Below are positions 34,908 through 46,798 of a DNA stretch of 64,000 nt, in pieces. Location: contig JAMXSV010000010.1 in assembly GCA_027559495.1 (NCBI GenBank), forward strand, positions 868,001 through 932,000. Reading direction: 5' to 3'. Position 1 is the stretch's first letter. Each line of letters begins with the position of its first letter. The notes under the pieces are model-generated. The model made no database searches. It saw nothing but the letters and a program-made list of their open reading frames with translations, and was not told the DNA's origin. Origin of the DNA: Aurifilum marmelostoma (Eukaryota; Ascomycota; Sordariomycetes; Diaporthales; Cryphonectriaceae). Made by a program: the position numbers and the translations under genes.

Positions 34908-36050
34908 ATGGCGCTCATCCAGAGGCTCCTCCACCTCACCAACTTCTCCTCCCCGCTGCTCCGGACCGCCGTGCCCGCCGTGGGCGCCGCCTTTGCCATA
35001 CAGGCCGCCTTCGCTACCCCTTCCATCGCCGTGCAGTCAGAACGCTTCTATGACTTCTCCGGCGCCCTCACCAATATCTCCGTCGTCGCCCTGAGCCTCT
35101 ACCTCCCCGCCCTGCGGGCTAGGTATGCCGGTGGTGCCGCAGCCCTGGCCAAGCCCCTCCCCAGCCTGCTCGCGCCGTTCACGAACCCTGCAGCCGCTGC
35201 GCTGAACTGGAGACAAGTCGCCCTGACCGCCGCGGTGTGCCTCTGGGCCGCAAGGCGTAAGTCACTTCCTCCTATTTTTTCCGTCGTAGTACAGTCTTGT
35301 TCCCCCACCTTAAAGCAATCACTAAAACATACAAAAAGTGGGCACCTATCTGTTCCAGCGCGTCCTCCAACAAGGCCAGGACTCCCGCTTCGAGGAGATA
35401 AAAAAGTCCCCGCCCAAGTTCTTGGTCGCCTGGATGGCCCAGGCAACCTGGTGCTCCCTCATCTGCTTCCCCGTAATCGCCCTCAACTCCGTGCCGGCGG
35501 GCGTGCTGGCCAACGCCCTCCCTGCCTGGGTTCTGCTCACGGACGTGCTCGGAATCGCCCTGTGGGTGGGCGGCATCACCACGGAGATCGTGGCTGATCG
35601 GCAAAAGACCAAGTGGCTGCAGGAGAAGCGGGAGAAGAAGCACGAGGAGGACTTCTTGACCAGGGGTCTCTGGGGCCGGAGGTGAGCCCTTCCATGTCTT
35701 GCGCGCACACACCCATTACACAAAACTCTAACCAGGCATTCTCTGCTATTAGTCGCTTCCCAAACTACTTTGGCGAGTCCACCCTGTGGACCGGCCTCGC
35801 AACCACCGCAGCCGGCGTTCTGGTCAGCCCCGCCGTCCAGACAGCTCTCGGCCTCGGCGGAGGCGCGGCTGGCATCCTTGGTGCTCTGGCCATGGCCTAT
35901 GTCAGCCCGCTCTTCACGACATTTCTCGTGACGCAGGTGAGCGGCATTCCGCTGTCGGAGAACAAGTATGACAAGCGGTACGGCGACAGGAAGGATTATC
36001 AGGAGTGGAAGAAGAACACGCCGAGGTTCTTCCCCAAGATCTTCTCATGA
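34908..36050 (+). CDS. DUF1295 (steroid 5-alpha-reductase-like) integral membrane protein
   Basis: Three exons, 34908-35256, 35339-35681 and 35753-36050, encode 329 residues. Several hydrophobic helices are visible, for example TNISVVALSLYLPALRA, ATWCSLICFPVIALNSV and WVLLTDVLGIALWVGGI. The C-terminal part has the family hallmark RFPNYFGESTLWTGL followed by GIPLSENKYDKRYGDRKDYQEW, seen in DUF1295 proteins related to 3-oxo-5-alpha-steroid 4-dehydrogenases and isoprenylcysteine methyltransferases. The second intron was set at TATTAG (35752) because it gives the conserved RFPNYFGE. Activity and substrate are unknown; an ER or other endomembrane location is inferred from the family. Confidence 0.87.
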
Positions 36051-36483
36051 GCAGCAGGTGCTTGTTCCTCTTCACCGTTGCATTTGTGTGATGGGAAGCC
36101 ATTATCCCGTGTCTTTGTCCCTCTTGTTTTTTCCCTCTATTAAATCCTGGCGCCGGCTGGTGGACATATAGACTGGATCTTTGACGAATAGAGCTGTGCG
36201 TGAGACTGCTATGTACTCTCCGTCGTAATGATCTTGACCAAGCAAACCAGACTAGCATCCATAGCTTTGCTGGTCTTGTCTTTGTGGATGTGTATGAACC
36301 AAAAAAAGTAAAAAAAATAAAAAATCTCATATCTTCTCATACAGTGGGTGAGAGTCCATCTTCTCATCGCCGCTTTGCGCAAGAACAAGACAAAGACACC
36401 GGCTGACCTTGACAAATATTTAATTCTCATCTTCTCGCAGCCCTGCCGCCCTTTCTCTCCTCCGCAGCCGGCCCGGCAGAACC

Positions 36484-37118
36484 CTACTTCTGCTTTCTCG
36501 TCATCATGATCTTGGTGAACTCGTCCACGTTGACGCCCCCCTTGCCCTCCGAGTCGAACTCGTTGATCATCGACTGCAGCTCCTGCTCCTCCATGCTCTG
36601 CCCGATCTCGCGCATCGTCCGCCGCAGGTCCTCGAGCGCGATGATGCCCTTGCCGTCCACGTCGAACAGCTTGAACGCCCGGTGGCACTCCCCGACCGGG
36701 TCCCGGTTGTACATGAGCGTGCCGGCGATCCCCTGCCATATGGGGAGCGTGAACTCGCGCCACACGGGCGTGCACTCGCGCTTCGGGTCCCAGTCGATGG
36801 GCTGGATGCCGTACTTGACCAGGTACGGGTAGGTCTCGGACTTGGGCAGCTCGAAGCCCAGGGCGCGCAGGCAGAAGCGCAGCTCGTGGTAGTCGAGGCG
36901 GCCGTCCTTGTTGACGTCGAAGACGGAAAACTGTGCGGATGGCGAATCCTGTTAGTACCACCAGCCTGGACGTAGGTAGAAAGGGTAGAACAGCGACAAA
37001 GGGTATAACCTACGACGTCGTTTATTTGGTCCCTCTGCCGCTCGTCTAATTTCGCAAAGTCGTCTCTTGAGGGAGCCCCATGGGTGGGGAGATTGTTCAT
37101 GTTCCGTGAGGACATCAT
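36484..37118 (-). CDS. CDC31: Centrin / CDC31-like EF-hand protein
   Basis: Centrins are calcium-binding proteins of the spindle pole body half-bridge and also subunits of the TREX-2 mRNA-export and XPC repair complexes. Exons 37118-37014 and 36930-36484 give 183 residues; the acceptor is preceded by a TACTAAC branch site. EF-hand 1 is good (DVNKDGRLDYHE), followed by LRFCLRALGFELPKSE as in centrins. EF-hands 3 and 4 are weaker (DVDGKGIIALED, DSEGKGGVNVDE). The EF-hand 2 region is unusual: a longer loop (IQPIDWDPKRECTPVWREFT) replaces a canonical site, then IAGTLMYNRDP leads into the C-lobe. As far as I recall, similar inserts occur in other filamentous-ascomycete centrins. It is divergent from BUD22 across 1.0 kb. 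Confidence 0.88.
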
Positions 37119-38132
37119 TTTGACAAGTGGTATATTTCTTTCTTGTTCTCCCCCTCAAACAACTTGGCGGGCAGAGTGTATAAGCGCAGAGAGGAGCAGA
37201 TAAGGTCGAGGGCGAGACGTTTTGTGAATTGTCGAAGCCTTCTCTCTTGTGATTGAGCGTTGAGGGAAGATATGATATGAGCCGTCTTGTGTGCTAGTCG
37301 TGGAATATGGTTTGTGAATGGATAGGATCGTTGTCGCCGCCGCCGCCGCCGTCGCCGCCTTCGTAACGTGGTCGTCCCTAGTCGTAGCAACAGAGGTCTC
37401 AGGGAACACAGTGTAGACCAAAAAGTGATCGATTTGAAGTAAACCTGAATGCGATCATCCTGCGCAGGCGCGCTGCAAACTTTAAAAGAAGCGACGTAAA
37501 AGGACGTTGAAGTACTGGCCGAGTACTTTCTTGGATGTGTTTCGTTTCTTTGTTTCCTTGAGACTCCCCCAGAGACAATAGAAATACTGGCGGCAGATTT
37601 GCCCCTTGCGCAGAAAGTGAGTTTGAGCCCGGTCCAGGGAGAAGATTCGCAGTTGCTGCTACTCCCTCGAGCTTACACGAGTACTGTCCCCCGGACTGCT
37701 TGCGTGGCTGCGCTCGGCTGTGCGTGGCGCTCGGGTGAGGACGAGGGTGTTAGAGTTGGGCAAGGACGCCTCGACGCGGGTGCGGCAGTAGTGGAGAGAT
37801 GAGACGCGCCTTTGACCCGCGACTTTTTGGCGGCAGGGATAATTGGGGGGGGGATACCGTCTGGGGGGTATCTGCCCCTCCAAGCAAGTCCAGGGTCTAG
37901 CTAGTGCTTGCAGGGCTCCAGGTGATGGCTACAGGGGCCTGGGAGAGCCCTTTAACAATTTACCGTGTAGGAAGGGTGAAGAGTAGATAGTGACTTTACC
38001 AACTGAACCTGCTGGAGGTCTTTCGATACAAGAAAAGGAAGAAAAAAAGTTACGCCCGACTCGATCAGCAACTTGTGCACCGGGAAAACAAATTGTGCAG
38101 TCAGAACACACACACACACACACACAGCAAGT
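37119..38132. promoter_or_regulatory. Divergent promoter region, centrin / BUD22
   Basis: 1.0 kb between divergent starts, with a GCC/GTC repeat at about 37334-37359 and an AC run at 38106-38126 inside the BUD22 leader. No gene is recognised. Confidence 0.5.
38106..38126. repeat. (AC)n in the BUD22 leader
   Basis: About ten AC units directly upstream of the BUD22 ATG. Read in frame they would encode a Thr-His run if translation began at an upstream ATG at 38073. Confidence 0.8.
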
Positions 38133-39648
38133 ATGCCAAAAAGGAAGCGAGCTGAGGATGAGCTGGAGGAGAAGCTGGCGCGCCACAGCACGGAGCTGTT
38201 CCGGATGCTCAAGGTAGCCAAGGGCTTCGAGAGGCAGCGCATGGCAAAACGCCTTCGCGATCCAAAGTCGACACCAGAGAAGAAGGTCAGGATAGAAAAA
38301 GAGATTGCTGTATTAAAGGTCAGTTCATAACACGCTCGGCACTTACTACATTGTTACGATGATGATCTGAAGCACTGACCTTGTTGTTTTCGTTTCTTTT
38401 CTTGCACAGTCCCTCGACCTGCAATCTGTCGCAAACGCCCACCTGTGCGCCTCGTTGCTGAAGATCAAGGCCGTAGCCGAGTCACCCAAGCTCCCAGAGA
38501 GCGTCAAGGATGGCATACCGAAGCCTGATATATCGGAGGAGGAGCGAGCTGCACTACACAATGTGACGAGTGGGTTGTATAACCAGAACAAGGTCCGCGA
38601 GGCCCTGGACAAGGCCGTGATCGACGTCTGCATGGCATTGCGCGTACCAATGCCCGACAAGAAGAAGGGCAAGGCAAAGAAGGGTGACAAGGAGAGCGAC
38701 AGGAATAGCTTGAAGGAGCAGCAAGCGGATCAGGTCGAACCAAAGTCGCAGAAGAAAGCCAAGCGAGAGGAAGTGGTACACTCTGAGGAAGAAAGCGCTG
38801 ATGAGGACGCGGACGATTCTGACGAGGACGAGACCGAGTGGAATGGCCTGTCGGATGACGACGACGATGATGATGATGAAGAAGAGATGGACGAGAGGGA
38901 GCAGAAGGCCATGTCACGCTTTGAGGATAGACTTGGAAGCTCGGAGGGCGAGGAGGACTATGACACTGCCAATGAGGAGCTGGACCCGATGGAGATTACG
39001 GACATCTCGGCGTCGGAGCAGTCAGAGGACGACGGATCTGATATCTCCGTTTTTGAGGAGGAGGCAGAAGAAGAGGAGGAGGAGGAAGATGATGACGAGG
39101 AGGCATCTGAGGACTCGAACGAGGACGACTCCGATTCATCTGCAATATCACCACCACCCAAGGCACGAAGAGTCGCAAAGCAGGGCAGGAGCAAGGAGAC
39201 AACAACACTGCCGAGTCTCATGGGTGGATACATTTCGGGCTCGGAGTCGGAGGCATCCGACATCGACGTGGCACCGGCGGCGCGCAAGAACAGGAGAGGC
39301 CAGCGGGCACGACAGGCGATCTGGGAGAAGAAGTTCAAGGACAAGGCAAAGCACCTGGGCAGGGAGAAGACGGGCCGAGACGCCGGGTGGGACCTCAAGC
39401 GTGGAGCGGTGGACGGGAACTCGAGGACGCCGTGGAAGCAGGGCATCAAGAACCCGTTTGGGAGGAAGTCGGGCAACGATGCCGAAGACAACGCGAACCT
39501 GACACCGCTGGAGCCGAGACGGCCACGGGCGGCAGCGGCCAAGAAGGACAACGAGGGACCTCTGCATCCCTCGTGGGAGGCCAAGAAGAAGGCCAAGGAG
39601 CAGCAACAGACAGCTGCGTTCCAGGGCAAGCGGGTTGTTTTTGAATGA
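38133..39648 (+). CDS. BUD22: BUD22-family ribosome biogenesis protein
   Basis: Nucleolar protein of the BUD22/SRFBP1 family, needed for 40S subunit maturation. Exons 38133-38318 and 38410-39648 encode 474 residues. The start is the MPKRKRAEDELEEKL methionine; an in-frame ATG 60 bp upstream would only add a Thr-His repeat from the AC microsatellite and is disfavoured. The N-terminal helical region (ELFRMLKVAKGFERQRMAKRL, then SLDLQSVANAHLCASLLKIKA) and VTSGLYNQNKVREALDKAV are typical. Long Asp/Glu/Ser tracts occupy about residues 195-310. The conserved C-terminus has RARQAIWEKKFKDKAKHL and ends LHPSWEAKKKAKEQQ...FQGKRVVFE. No frame problems were seen despite the repetitive acidic sequence. 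Confidence 0.92.
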
Positions 39649-40160
39649 ATGAATAGAAAGTGATACCCAGTGCCATCTCTTTTTGGATCATGAATGTCCA
39701 ATCAGAAGCCACACAATTCCAAAGAACGTACGCCCACCCAGGACAATAGTGACAGCACATGTACTCACAAGAGTGACCTCGTGTTTAGTAGGTACAGTAT
39801 CATGCGATGATGCGGACGTGGGCCCTCGGCCGTGCCTCCTGTATGCATGTGGGTGGAATATCTTAAGTCCCAGCGCGAGTGCGACTAATGCGTCAATCAC
39901 CTCTTTGAGCGGGGCGATTTGTAAGGGAAGCGACTGAGTGGTGGCTGAGGACCAAGTCGAGTCCAGCAGCAGCCTACTGGAATACTTAAAGTGACCCCTC
40001 AATCGAGGGACAGAGGACGCCTATATCTACAGTAAGATACCTTTATATTCCGTCCCACCTTCGACCAACCTCAGAAGTGCACATACATACAATTAGACTT
40101 CATTTCGACACCTCCAACCCTCCTCCGTCTTCTGTCTCGTCTACTACTTATATTTCAGCC
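39649..40160. promoter_or_regulatory. Upstream region of the SDR gene
   Basis: 512 bp between the BUD22 stop and the dehydrogenase start, both on the plus strand. No gene is seen. Confidence 0.45.
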
Positions 40161-41467
40161 ATGGCTTCATCGACGTCCGGCAATCCCACTGACCTATTCT
40201 CCGTGAAGGGGATGGTGGCTCTGGTATGTTAGTTGCAGTTGTTCACATGTCACAACAACATCTCATGACTTTTACTGCTACCCAAGATTGATGGTACGCT
40301 GTGAGATCTGTGCAGCCACACTCTGAAAAGATCTTCCATATATATACAACCTCCTACAGACCCATTTCTTTCTTTACACATCTTTTCCCCCTTGTCTCTT
40401 CTTCTCCTCGCGCCACAACGAATTAACTGATATGACCCCCCACAACTCCAGGTCACCGGAGGAGGCACCGGAATCGGCCTCATGATCACGCGCGCCCTGG
40501 CCCAAGCAGGCGCCGCCAAGGTCTACATAGCAGGCCGCCGCCCAGAGGTCCTACAAGACGCCGCCGCCCAGATCGACCCCGGCGTCGTCATCCCTTGCCC
40601 CTGCGACGTCACCTCGCAGGACGCCCTCGCCGCCCTCGCCTCGCGCATCGCAGCCGAGGCCGGCTACCTCAACCTCCTCTTCTGCAACTCCGGCGTCGCG
40701 GGGCCCCAGGTGCCCGCGCCTGCTGCCCCCCAGGAACAGCAGGAGCAGGGGCAGCACCTGATCAGCGCCGCGGACTGGGCCGCCAAGCACCTGGCCGTGC
40801 CGATGGACGAGTTTGCGCAGACGTTTGCGGTCAATGTGAGCAGTGTCTGGTATACCACCATGGCGTGCCTGGACCTGCTTGATAGGGGCAACAAGAAGGG
40901 CAACCTGGGCTGGAGCAGCCAGGTCGTCGTCACGAGCAGCATTGCTGGGTTTAACAGGAGGGCGCCCGGTGGGTATGCGTATGGGCAGAGCAAGGCGGCG
41001 ACTACGCATGCCGTGAAGCAGTTGGCTATTGTCTTGCCGACCTGGGGGATCAGGTGAGTCTGTAGTGGACACTTGTTTTGCGACCACCCCGCCCCCCCCC
41101 CCCCCCAACTTTCTTCGTCCATCAAAGCACTGGCAGGATCACTTGTGAAGGGGGTCTTGACGAGAGGAAGAGAAGAATCATGATACAGTACACTGACGAG
41201 ATCAACTGCTCTAGGGTCAACGCCATCGCCCCAGGGCTATTCCCGTCTGAAATGTCTGCCCCCATCCTGCAAAACATAGGCGCTGAGCAGGGCAGCACCG
41301 GCTCTATCCAGGTGGTCACATCCATGATCCCCGTCGGGCGTACTGGCGACACGGACGACATGATGGGTACTGTTCTGTACATGGTCTCCAGGGCTGGTGC
41401 TTATTGCAATGGCAATGTCGTGGTCATCGATGGTGGGCGGCTGGGGTGCTTTCCTGCCACTTATTGA
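40161..41467 (+). CDS. Short-chain dehydrogenase/reductase (classical SDR)
   Basis: NAD(P)-dependent oxidoreductase with a Rossmann fold. Exons 40161-40223, 40452-41053 and 41215-41467 give 305 residues. The cofactor loop TGGGTGIG starts exon 2. AGRRPE follows strand 2, CDVT is the adenine contact, CNSG replaces the usual NNAG, catalytic Ser lies in VVVTSSIAG, and the Tyr-Lys pair is YGQSK. The third exon gives the substrate lid region VNAIAPGLFPSEM and the C-terminal NVVVIDGG. The Arg after AG in AGRRPE suggests NADP(H) preference. A Gln/Pro-rich insert (APAAPQEQQEQGQ) sits after the CNSG motif. The substrate is unknown; similar fungal SDRs occur in both primary and secondary metabolism. Intron 2 contains a C15 run. 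Confidence 0.9.
41092..41106. repeat. C15 homopolymer in SDR intron 2
   Basis: Fifteen Cs inside the second intron of the dehydrogenase gene; length may be unreliable. Confidence 0.75.
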
Positions 41468-41919
41468 TGAGTCAAGACCTGAATCGCAGAGATGAAGGAA
41501 GCGCCAGTGAACATGTGTGCCATCCTCTTGAAAAGTCCTGGGACATGACGCCGTGGTTTCATTTCCAAGTATGTACATACAGACTCATTATATGTACAGA
41601 GAGAGCTGGAAGTGGAGATGAGTATGTATATACAAGAAGTCAACAACCCAATGAATTGAAGGCTGAGATATTGGGCAATAGCCCCAATCAAAGCACACGG
41701 CACAGATATTCCTTTGGGATGAAGATGTGCTTTTTCCAACATCTGCAGACGTAGCCAAGTCCGTAGGTTTCTCAGATGATCGCCCCTCATGAGGAGTCTT
41801 TCACGGCACCACCACGGGCTCCTCGCCCCCTTCGATTACCGCGGCTTCTTTCAGCTTCTCGGGATGGTTTCCCCGTCGTCTCGCCCCCAACAGGCCCAGC
41901 CCTCGAGGCGTTGGCGTTG
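41468..41919. other. Convergent 3' region, SDR / Btb3-like gene
   Basis: 452 bp between facing stops. If the Btb3-like reading frame is corrected (see its entry), its coding region would extend into this interval to 41852. Confidence 0.45.
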
Positions 41920-44900
41920 TCACCACTGCTGGGTCCTTCGCCCTTGGCGGGACCCTTTCCCTTTCCCTTTCCTCCTCTGCCCCTCCGACCGCCTCGTTGT
42001 TTCCCCCTCTTCCCTGTCTTTGCCCTTGGCTTGCCGCTTGGCTTCCTCCTCCTGTGTACGCCGCGACTGCTCGTCCCACCATTCCTGAAATTCTTGCTCT
42101 TGCTGAATATCCATCAGGCTGCGCTTGGCTACGGCCTCCTTCACCCTGTCGCGGTTCCGCGTCTCTTGGTCCATAATGTCGGTCATGCTGAGCCCGAGCG
42201 TCGGCTCGGATTTGGTAGCCGGTTTTATGTAGCTCTTGGAGTGCGGCACGATAGGTTTGGATGGGTCATCAGCGGAGAACGTGGACATGGATGAAGAGGC
42301 TGTCGGCTTTGGAGACGGCCGAGCAGGAGGTGCCGTGGTCGGAGTTCGAGACTGGCCTGAGTGGCGCGTGTCAGGAGACTGCGTTCGCCGGGGTATTGAC
42401 TTTGTCGAGGCTTCAGCAGCAACCAGAGGCTTTGTGTTTGGTGGGACCTGAAGGACTGTATCAGACATGGCGATGCCCTTTGGTGAGGGCTTGGCTTCCC
42501 TCGACACGGTCTTCCACGGCGACGCCTTGGCCTCGGTAGACGACGATTTGTCCCAAGCTGTCTTTACAGGCGGTGTCAGGGCTTCCCTCGCAGCTTGCTC
42601 TGCCTGGAGCTGCTGTTGTCTCTTGCGCTCCTTCTGGGATATCTTGGTCTGCTGTGGCGGCTTCGCAGAGGCCTCTTTGGCCTTCTGAGCGGCCAAGCCC
42701 GCGGACAGGGCTGAGGCCCCAGAGGATCCCTCATTCATGATCTCGCGCAGATCAAGCTTGGTGGTGGGCAGCGCAGCACACGCCCAAGGCGTGCCTGACT
42801 TCCCAGGAGTGGTAAAGACAGTCTGCCGACCGGTGAAACGAGGCGACGCTGGGTCTGAAGCAGCTGGTGATGGGCTCAAGAGTGATTGCGCTTTAATCTT
42901 TTGTCTGTCGTCAGCGCAGACTGAACTCGCCAGCGGAGGCACCTGATCCAGCTCAGACTGTTGTCGTCTGCCGCCGGGTATCCTCTGCGGGCGGATTGAC
43001 GGACTCTCGGCCGTCCCTTCATCGTCGTCCATATCGAACATGAAGTCATTCTGGGTCGATTTGGGCCGCAATTCAGGGCTGAAAGGCTCATTCCTCCGCG
43101 TCTTGCCCTTTCCTGCCTGTTTCTCCGGACCTGGTGAGATAGGAGTCGGGTCCTCGAGGCTGCCAAATCTTCCCTTAAGTGAGGAGGACAGCTTCTTTTC
43201 TTCTTCCTTCTGGCTGGCCCTGAACGCCATCTCCTTGACTCTTCGCTGCCTCTCCTCTTCGATGTCCTGGGCAAGATCCGGGTTCTTCTCGAGAAGAAGA
43301 TGCAGCTCTTCCTGGTCGCCTCGGCGAGAAGGGCAGCGGGAACGTTGGTATTTCTTCACCACGGCATCTAGCTCCTCGATGACCTCATCATCGAGGTTGT
43401 CAAGAAGATTGTTCTCGAGAAGGTGCTCAGCTTGTAAAGTAATGTATCTTAGAGCGGCATCTTTAAATGAGGTCACGGAGCATGGACTGATGCTGTTGAG
43501 GTAGTGGGCCACATTGCGAGTATTGACGAATCGAGCGATCACGTGTTGACAGACTCCTGACAACTGTGGGAGCGTTAGCGACCTCGACTATTCAAGATAG
43601 TTGTATGATAGGACAGCATGGCGAGATGTATGGGAGAATATTGAAAACGTTGGATTGGAAGGCGCCAACGCAATTTTACCGGGAGCAATTCCATTCGAGA
43701 TGTTGACGAACGAGAGGTGGCATTCTTTGACGAGCAAAAGGTGCGCATGCAGGGGCGGGAAGAGTGCAATGATTGAGGGAGCGGAGGGGGGTTCAGTTCC
43801 AGCTTACCCGGTCAAACATCAACTCATTAGCAACGCCCATGACATCCATGACGAGGTCCAAGAAATCATCAATGTTGTCACAGACGACGTCGTCAAAGAG
43901 CTCAGCGTCAACGTCGGCATAGAGGTACCGCATCACGTATTTAAAAGTCTCTGGTTCGATGTGTTGAAGGTCGATAGGTATTAAGCCAGCCGGTCCCACG
44001 GCGGCCCGACGGTTTGCAAGCCATGCACCTTGAGAGCGGCCGTGGAACAGCGCCTCGAAGAAGGGACATCTCTGCCGGAGCAGTCTGCTGTGCGCAGGAA
44101 CTTCGTCCCCGTCAAGCTGCAGGATCGCGTCTGCGTCGTCAAAGAACATTGGGTCGTCCAAGGCGGAGCGGAAATCGGTATGCACGGAGACCATCGGGCC
44201 CACCTGCTTCTGAGCCGCAGCTTCTAACTTGCTGATCTCGAGCTTTGCAGCGAGTTTCATCACCTCGGTACGGATCTGGCGGTACCTGTAGGCCAGAGCA
44301 GGTTCTTGGCGGGTGTAGTTCCAGACTGGGATGACTCGGTCCTCGTACATAAAGTACACAAAGTTTAGGAGCGAGATAACGTCAATGCCGTTGAACGTCA
44401 GTGTTGTCTTGCCGTCAATGCTTTCGATAGTGAGACATTCCGACACATCGGAGGAGCCCTGCAGTCGAGCCGCTGGCAGAGCTCGTCGCAGCACCGGACT
44501 GCGCCCCCCCAGGATCCAACTATGAACCGGCAGACGGATCTCTGGTGAAGATGAGGTGCAAACAACGGTATCCAGATCCTCGTTTGAATAGTGCCGAGTT
44601 GCCAGATGGCTTCGCAGATCCGCATCAAGATCTGCAGATCTTAGCACCTCGAGAGCGGTGGGTGAAAATTGACCAAGAGAGGTGTGATGCGGATCCAGTT
44701 GACCCATCTTCTGCTGGGAGCCTGGCTCAGAAGACCGAAAGTCTTTGAGACAACTGAGCGAAGCGATATCATCAGAGAGTGTCGACAGCTTAATAGTGAT
44801 CTGCTCCCGTATCGGCCCAGAGTCCTTCCGAATAGCAGCGAAAGCGCCAAAGACGGAGCTCCTGACTGCGACGATGTTCGAGATGCCCGGAACACGCTGG

Positions 44901-46798
44901 AATTTGAAGTCCTTGTGCTTCATGTCCCAGGCACCAGCAACAAAGGAGTCCTTGGCTTTGGCCCTCTTGATGCGTCGCCATACCACTCCTGACTCCGTGC
45001 TAATGATGACTGACCCATGTTCGCCGACGTCGAACGACCTGACACCGTCCTTGTGCGCAGACCAGATACGAACTGGCAGGCTGACAGCATTCTTGATCTT
45101 TGTAGGATTTGTGGTCGACGAGGATGAATGCGCATCTGCCTTGGGAGCTAGAAGATTCATGTGGAAGAGATCTTTTGTACTGGTCAGAGCAACGATGGTC
45201 TCACCGCCGGATGCGATCTTGGTGATTTGAGGTGCTTTCGAGGACCCAGTCAAGAAGAAATTGGCCGCCGTCGGATCAACGTGGGGAAATTTGACGACGT
45301 GATATCCGTAAGCCGTGAACACGATGGCGACCGAATTTGAAAGGAGGCACGTTGTAGCTTTGTCTATGGCCGAGGCCATCACGATTGGTTCTGATATCAC
45401 AGACACTGCTACTCTCCGCGGAATAGTCTGGACCTCAAGAGATCTCGAGTCTGCGTCCATGAGGGCAAGCTGGCCGATATTCTTGCCCCAGCAATACAGC
45501 GCCGCCCCACTGTACGCCACGGAGTGGATGGTCGAAGCAGCAATGCCAACGATGGCCTCCTTCTTCAGCGGCCCAAACACTTGCCGTGGTGTAGCAATGA
45601 AGGGTTCCTCGCCCTTGTTGACTGGGTCAGGCAAGGAATAGCCGAGAACCGAGTTCGCATTTGTGCCCCAAGTCCATAATTCACCGCTCTCAGTGATAGC
45701 CATGGAGTGATTTTGGCCGAGGGCGACTTGGACTACCTCTTTGTTGGCGAGGCCACCTTGGACTGGGGTGTAGTTGAAGCGGGTATTCTCGTCTCCCAGC
45801 CCAAGCCGGCCGCCGCGCCCAATACCGCACACATAGAGGTTAGAGACCGGGTCAGTTGTCAGAATGGCACTGTGGTACTTGGAAAGCTGCACGTCCAGGA
45901 CATTCAAGTCGCTAAAGCGGGTGAGGGTCGGCATATCGTCCAGACTGAGGGAACTTGACGCAGACAGATCTCGATTCGCCTTCATGAGATACTCTTCGTA
46001 GAACTTCTGTAGGAGATAATCTGATCGCTGTAGATAGACCCGCTCTGGGAATTGACGGTCATCCTCGTCTCCCAAGCCTAGGGTCAGATTTTTGTTGCTC
46101 CCGAAAGCAAAGAGCTCCTCGCCACGAGAGTTGGGAGAGACTGCCGTGCGAGCAACCCTATGCTGCTGGTATCCCGGAAGGTCGTCTCCGTCAGATGAAT
46201 TTATTGTGTCCTTCACGCTTGGCACGTCACGCTGAGCGATTGTCGAGTTGTATAGATCGAATGGTGACAATCCCTCGTGGTCCTTTGTCCTGATCAGGCG
46301 TCCAGCCCTGGATGCGACAGTCTGTCCAGTCAAGTCCTTATGCTCTTTCTCCAACAGTAGTCTAGCGATCGAGATGTTTCCAGCATACAATGCGCGATGC
46401 AAGGCGTTCCATCCGCTCTCGGGATCTTGCACGTGGATATCGATGGCGGGGTGGTCGAGCAAAGCTTCGACGAAGGCGATGGCATCGCGGGCCTCAGAGG
46501 ACGCGGCGCGTAGTAGGATGGTCAAACCAGCATGATCTCGGCTGTTGACCTCGGCGCGGCCAAAGTTGGTGTTTCCAGGCCGGCCAGCCCCTCCTCCGGA
46601 GCCCAGACCGGATCCCTTGCGTATCTTTGTTGCAATCCTAGGCGAAGTCCCGAACGCGCCGGGACTGCCGCCACCAGCCGCTCCTGTTCCTATATGGGGG
46701 CTCTTGGAGGCGCTCTGGGCACCATAGCCGGCAGGAGCCAGCAGGCGACGAAAGCGATCGACATCGTGATCGACCCAGGCCTTCCAAAGGCTGCTCAT
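41920..46798 (-). CDS. Ankyrin-RCC1-double BTB protein (S. pombe Btb3 / IBtk-like)
   Basis: Probable substrate adaptor for a Cul3 ubiquitin ligase, by analogy with fission-yeast Btb3 and animal IBtk. Exon 1 46798-43808, exon 2 43563-41920, 1544 residues as read. Domains: ankyrin repeats (about 65-135, with GWNALHRALYAGNISIARLLL), RCC1 propeller (about 225-530, with FAFGSNKNLTLGLGDE and ELWTWGTNANSVLGY), BTB 1 (about 740-860) and BTB 2 (about 876-985). After the intron, LSGVCQHVIARFVNTRNVAHYL leads to a BACK-like helix. The rest is a long disordered basic/Ser-Pro tail, with a WDEQSRRTQEEE helix near the end. The final 35 residues are doubtful: removing one base from the C5 run at 42003-42007 would switch to a frame with an RGG-type tail (GGRRGRGGKGKGKG) ending at 41852. 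Confidence 0.9.

Noticed and set aside
35701..35752. Alternative acceptor AACCAG for the second intron of the DUF1295 gene
   Set aside because: It would add residues and miss the conserved RFPNYFGE junction; the TATTAG acceptor fits the family.
38073..38132. Upstream in-frame ATG for BUD22
   Set aside because: It would only add a Thr-His repeat translated from an AC microsatellite; the family N-terminus starts at 38133.
38958..39701. Minus-strand Ser-rich frame of about 250 codons
   Set aside because: Antisense shadow of the acidic tract of BUD22.
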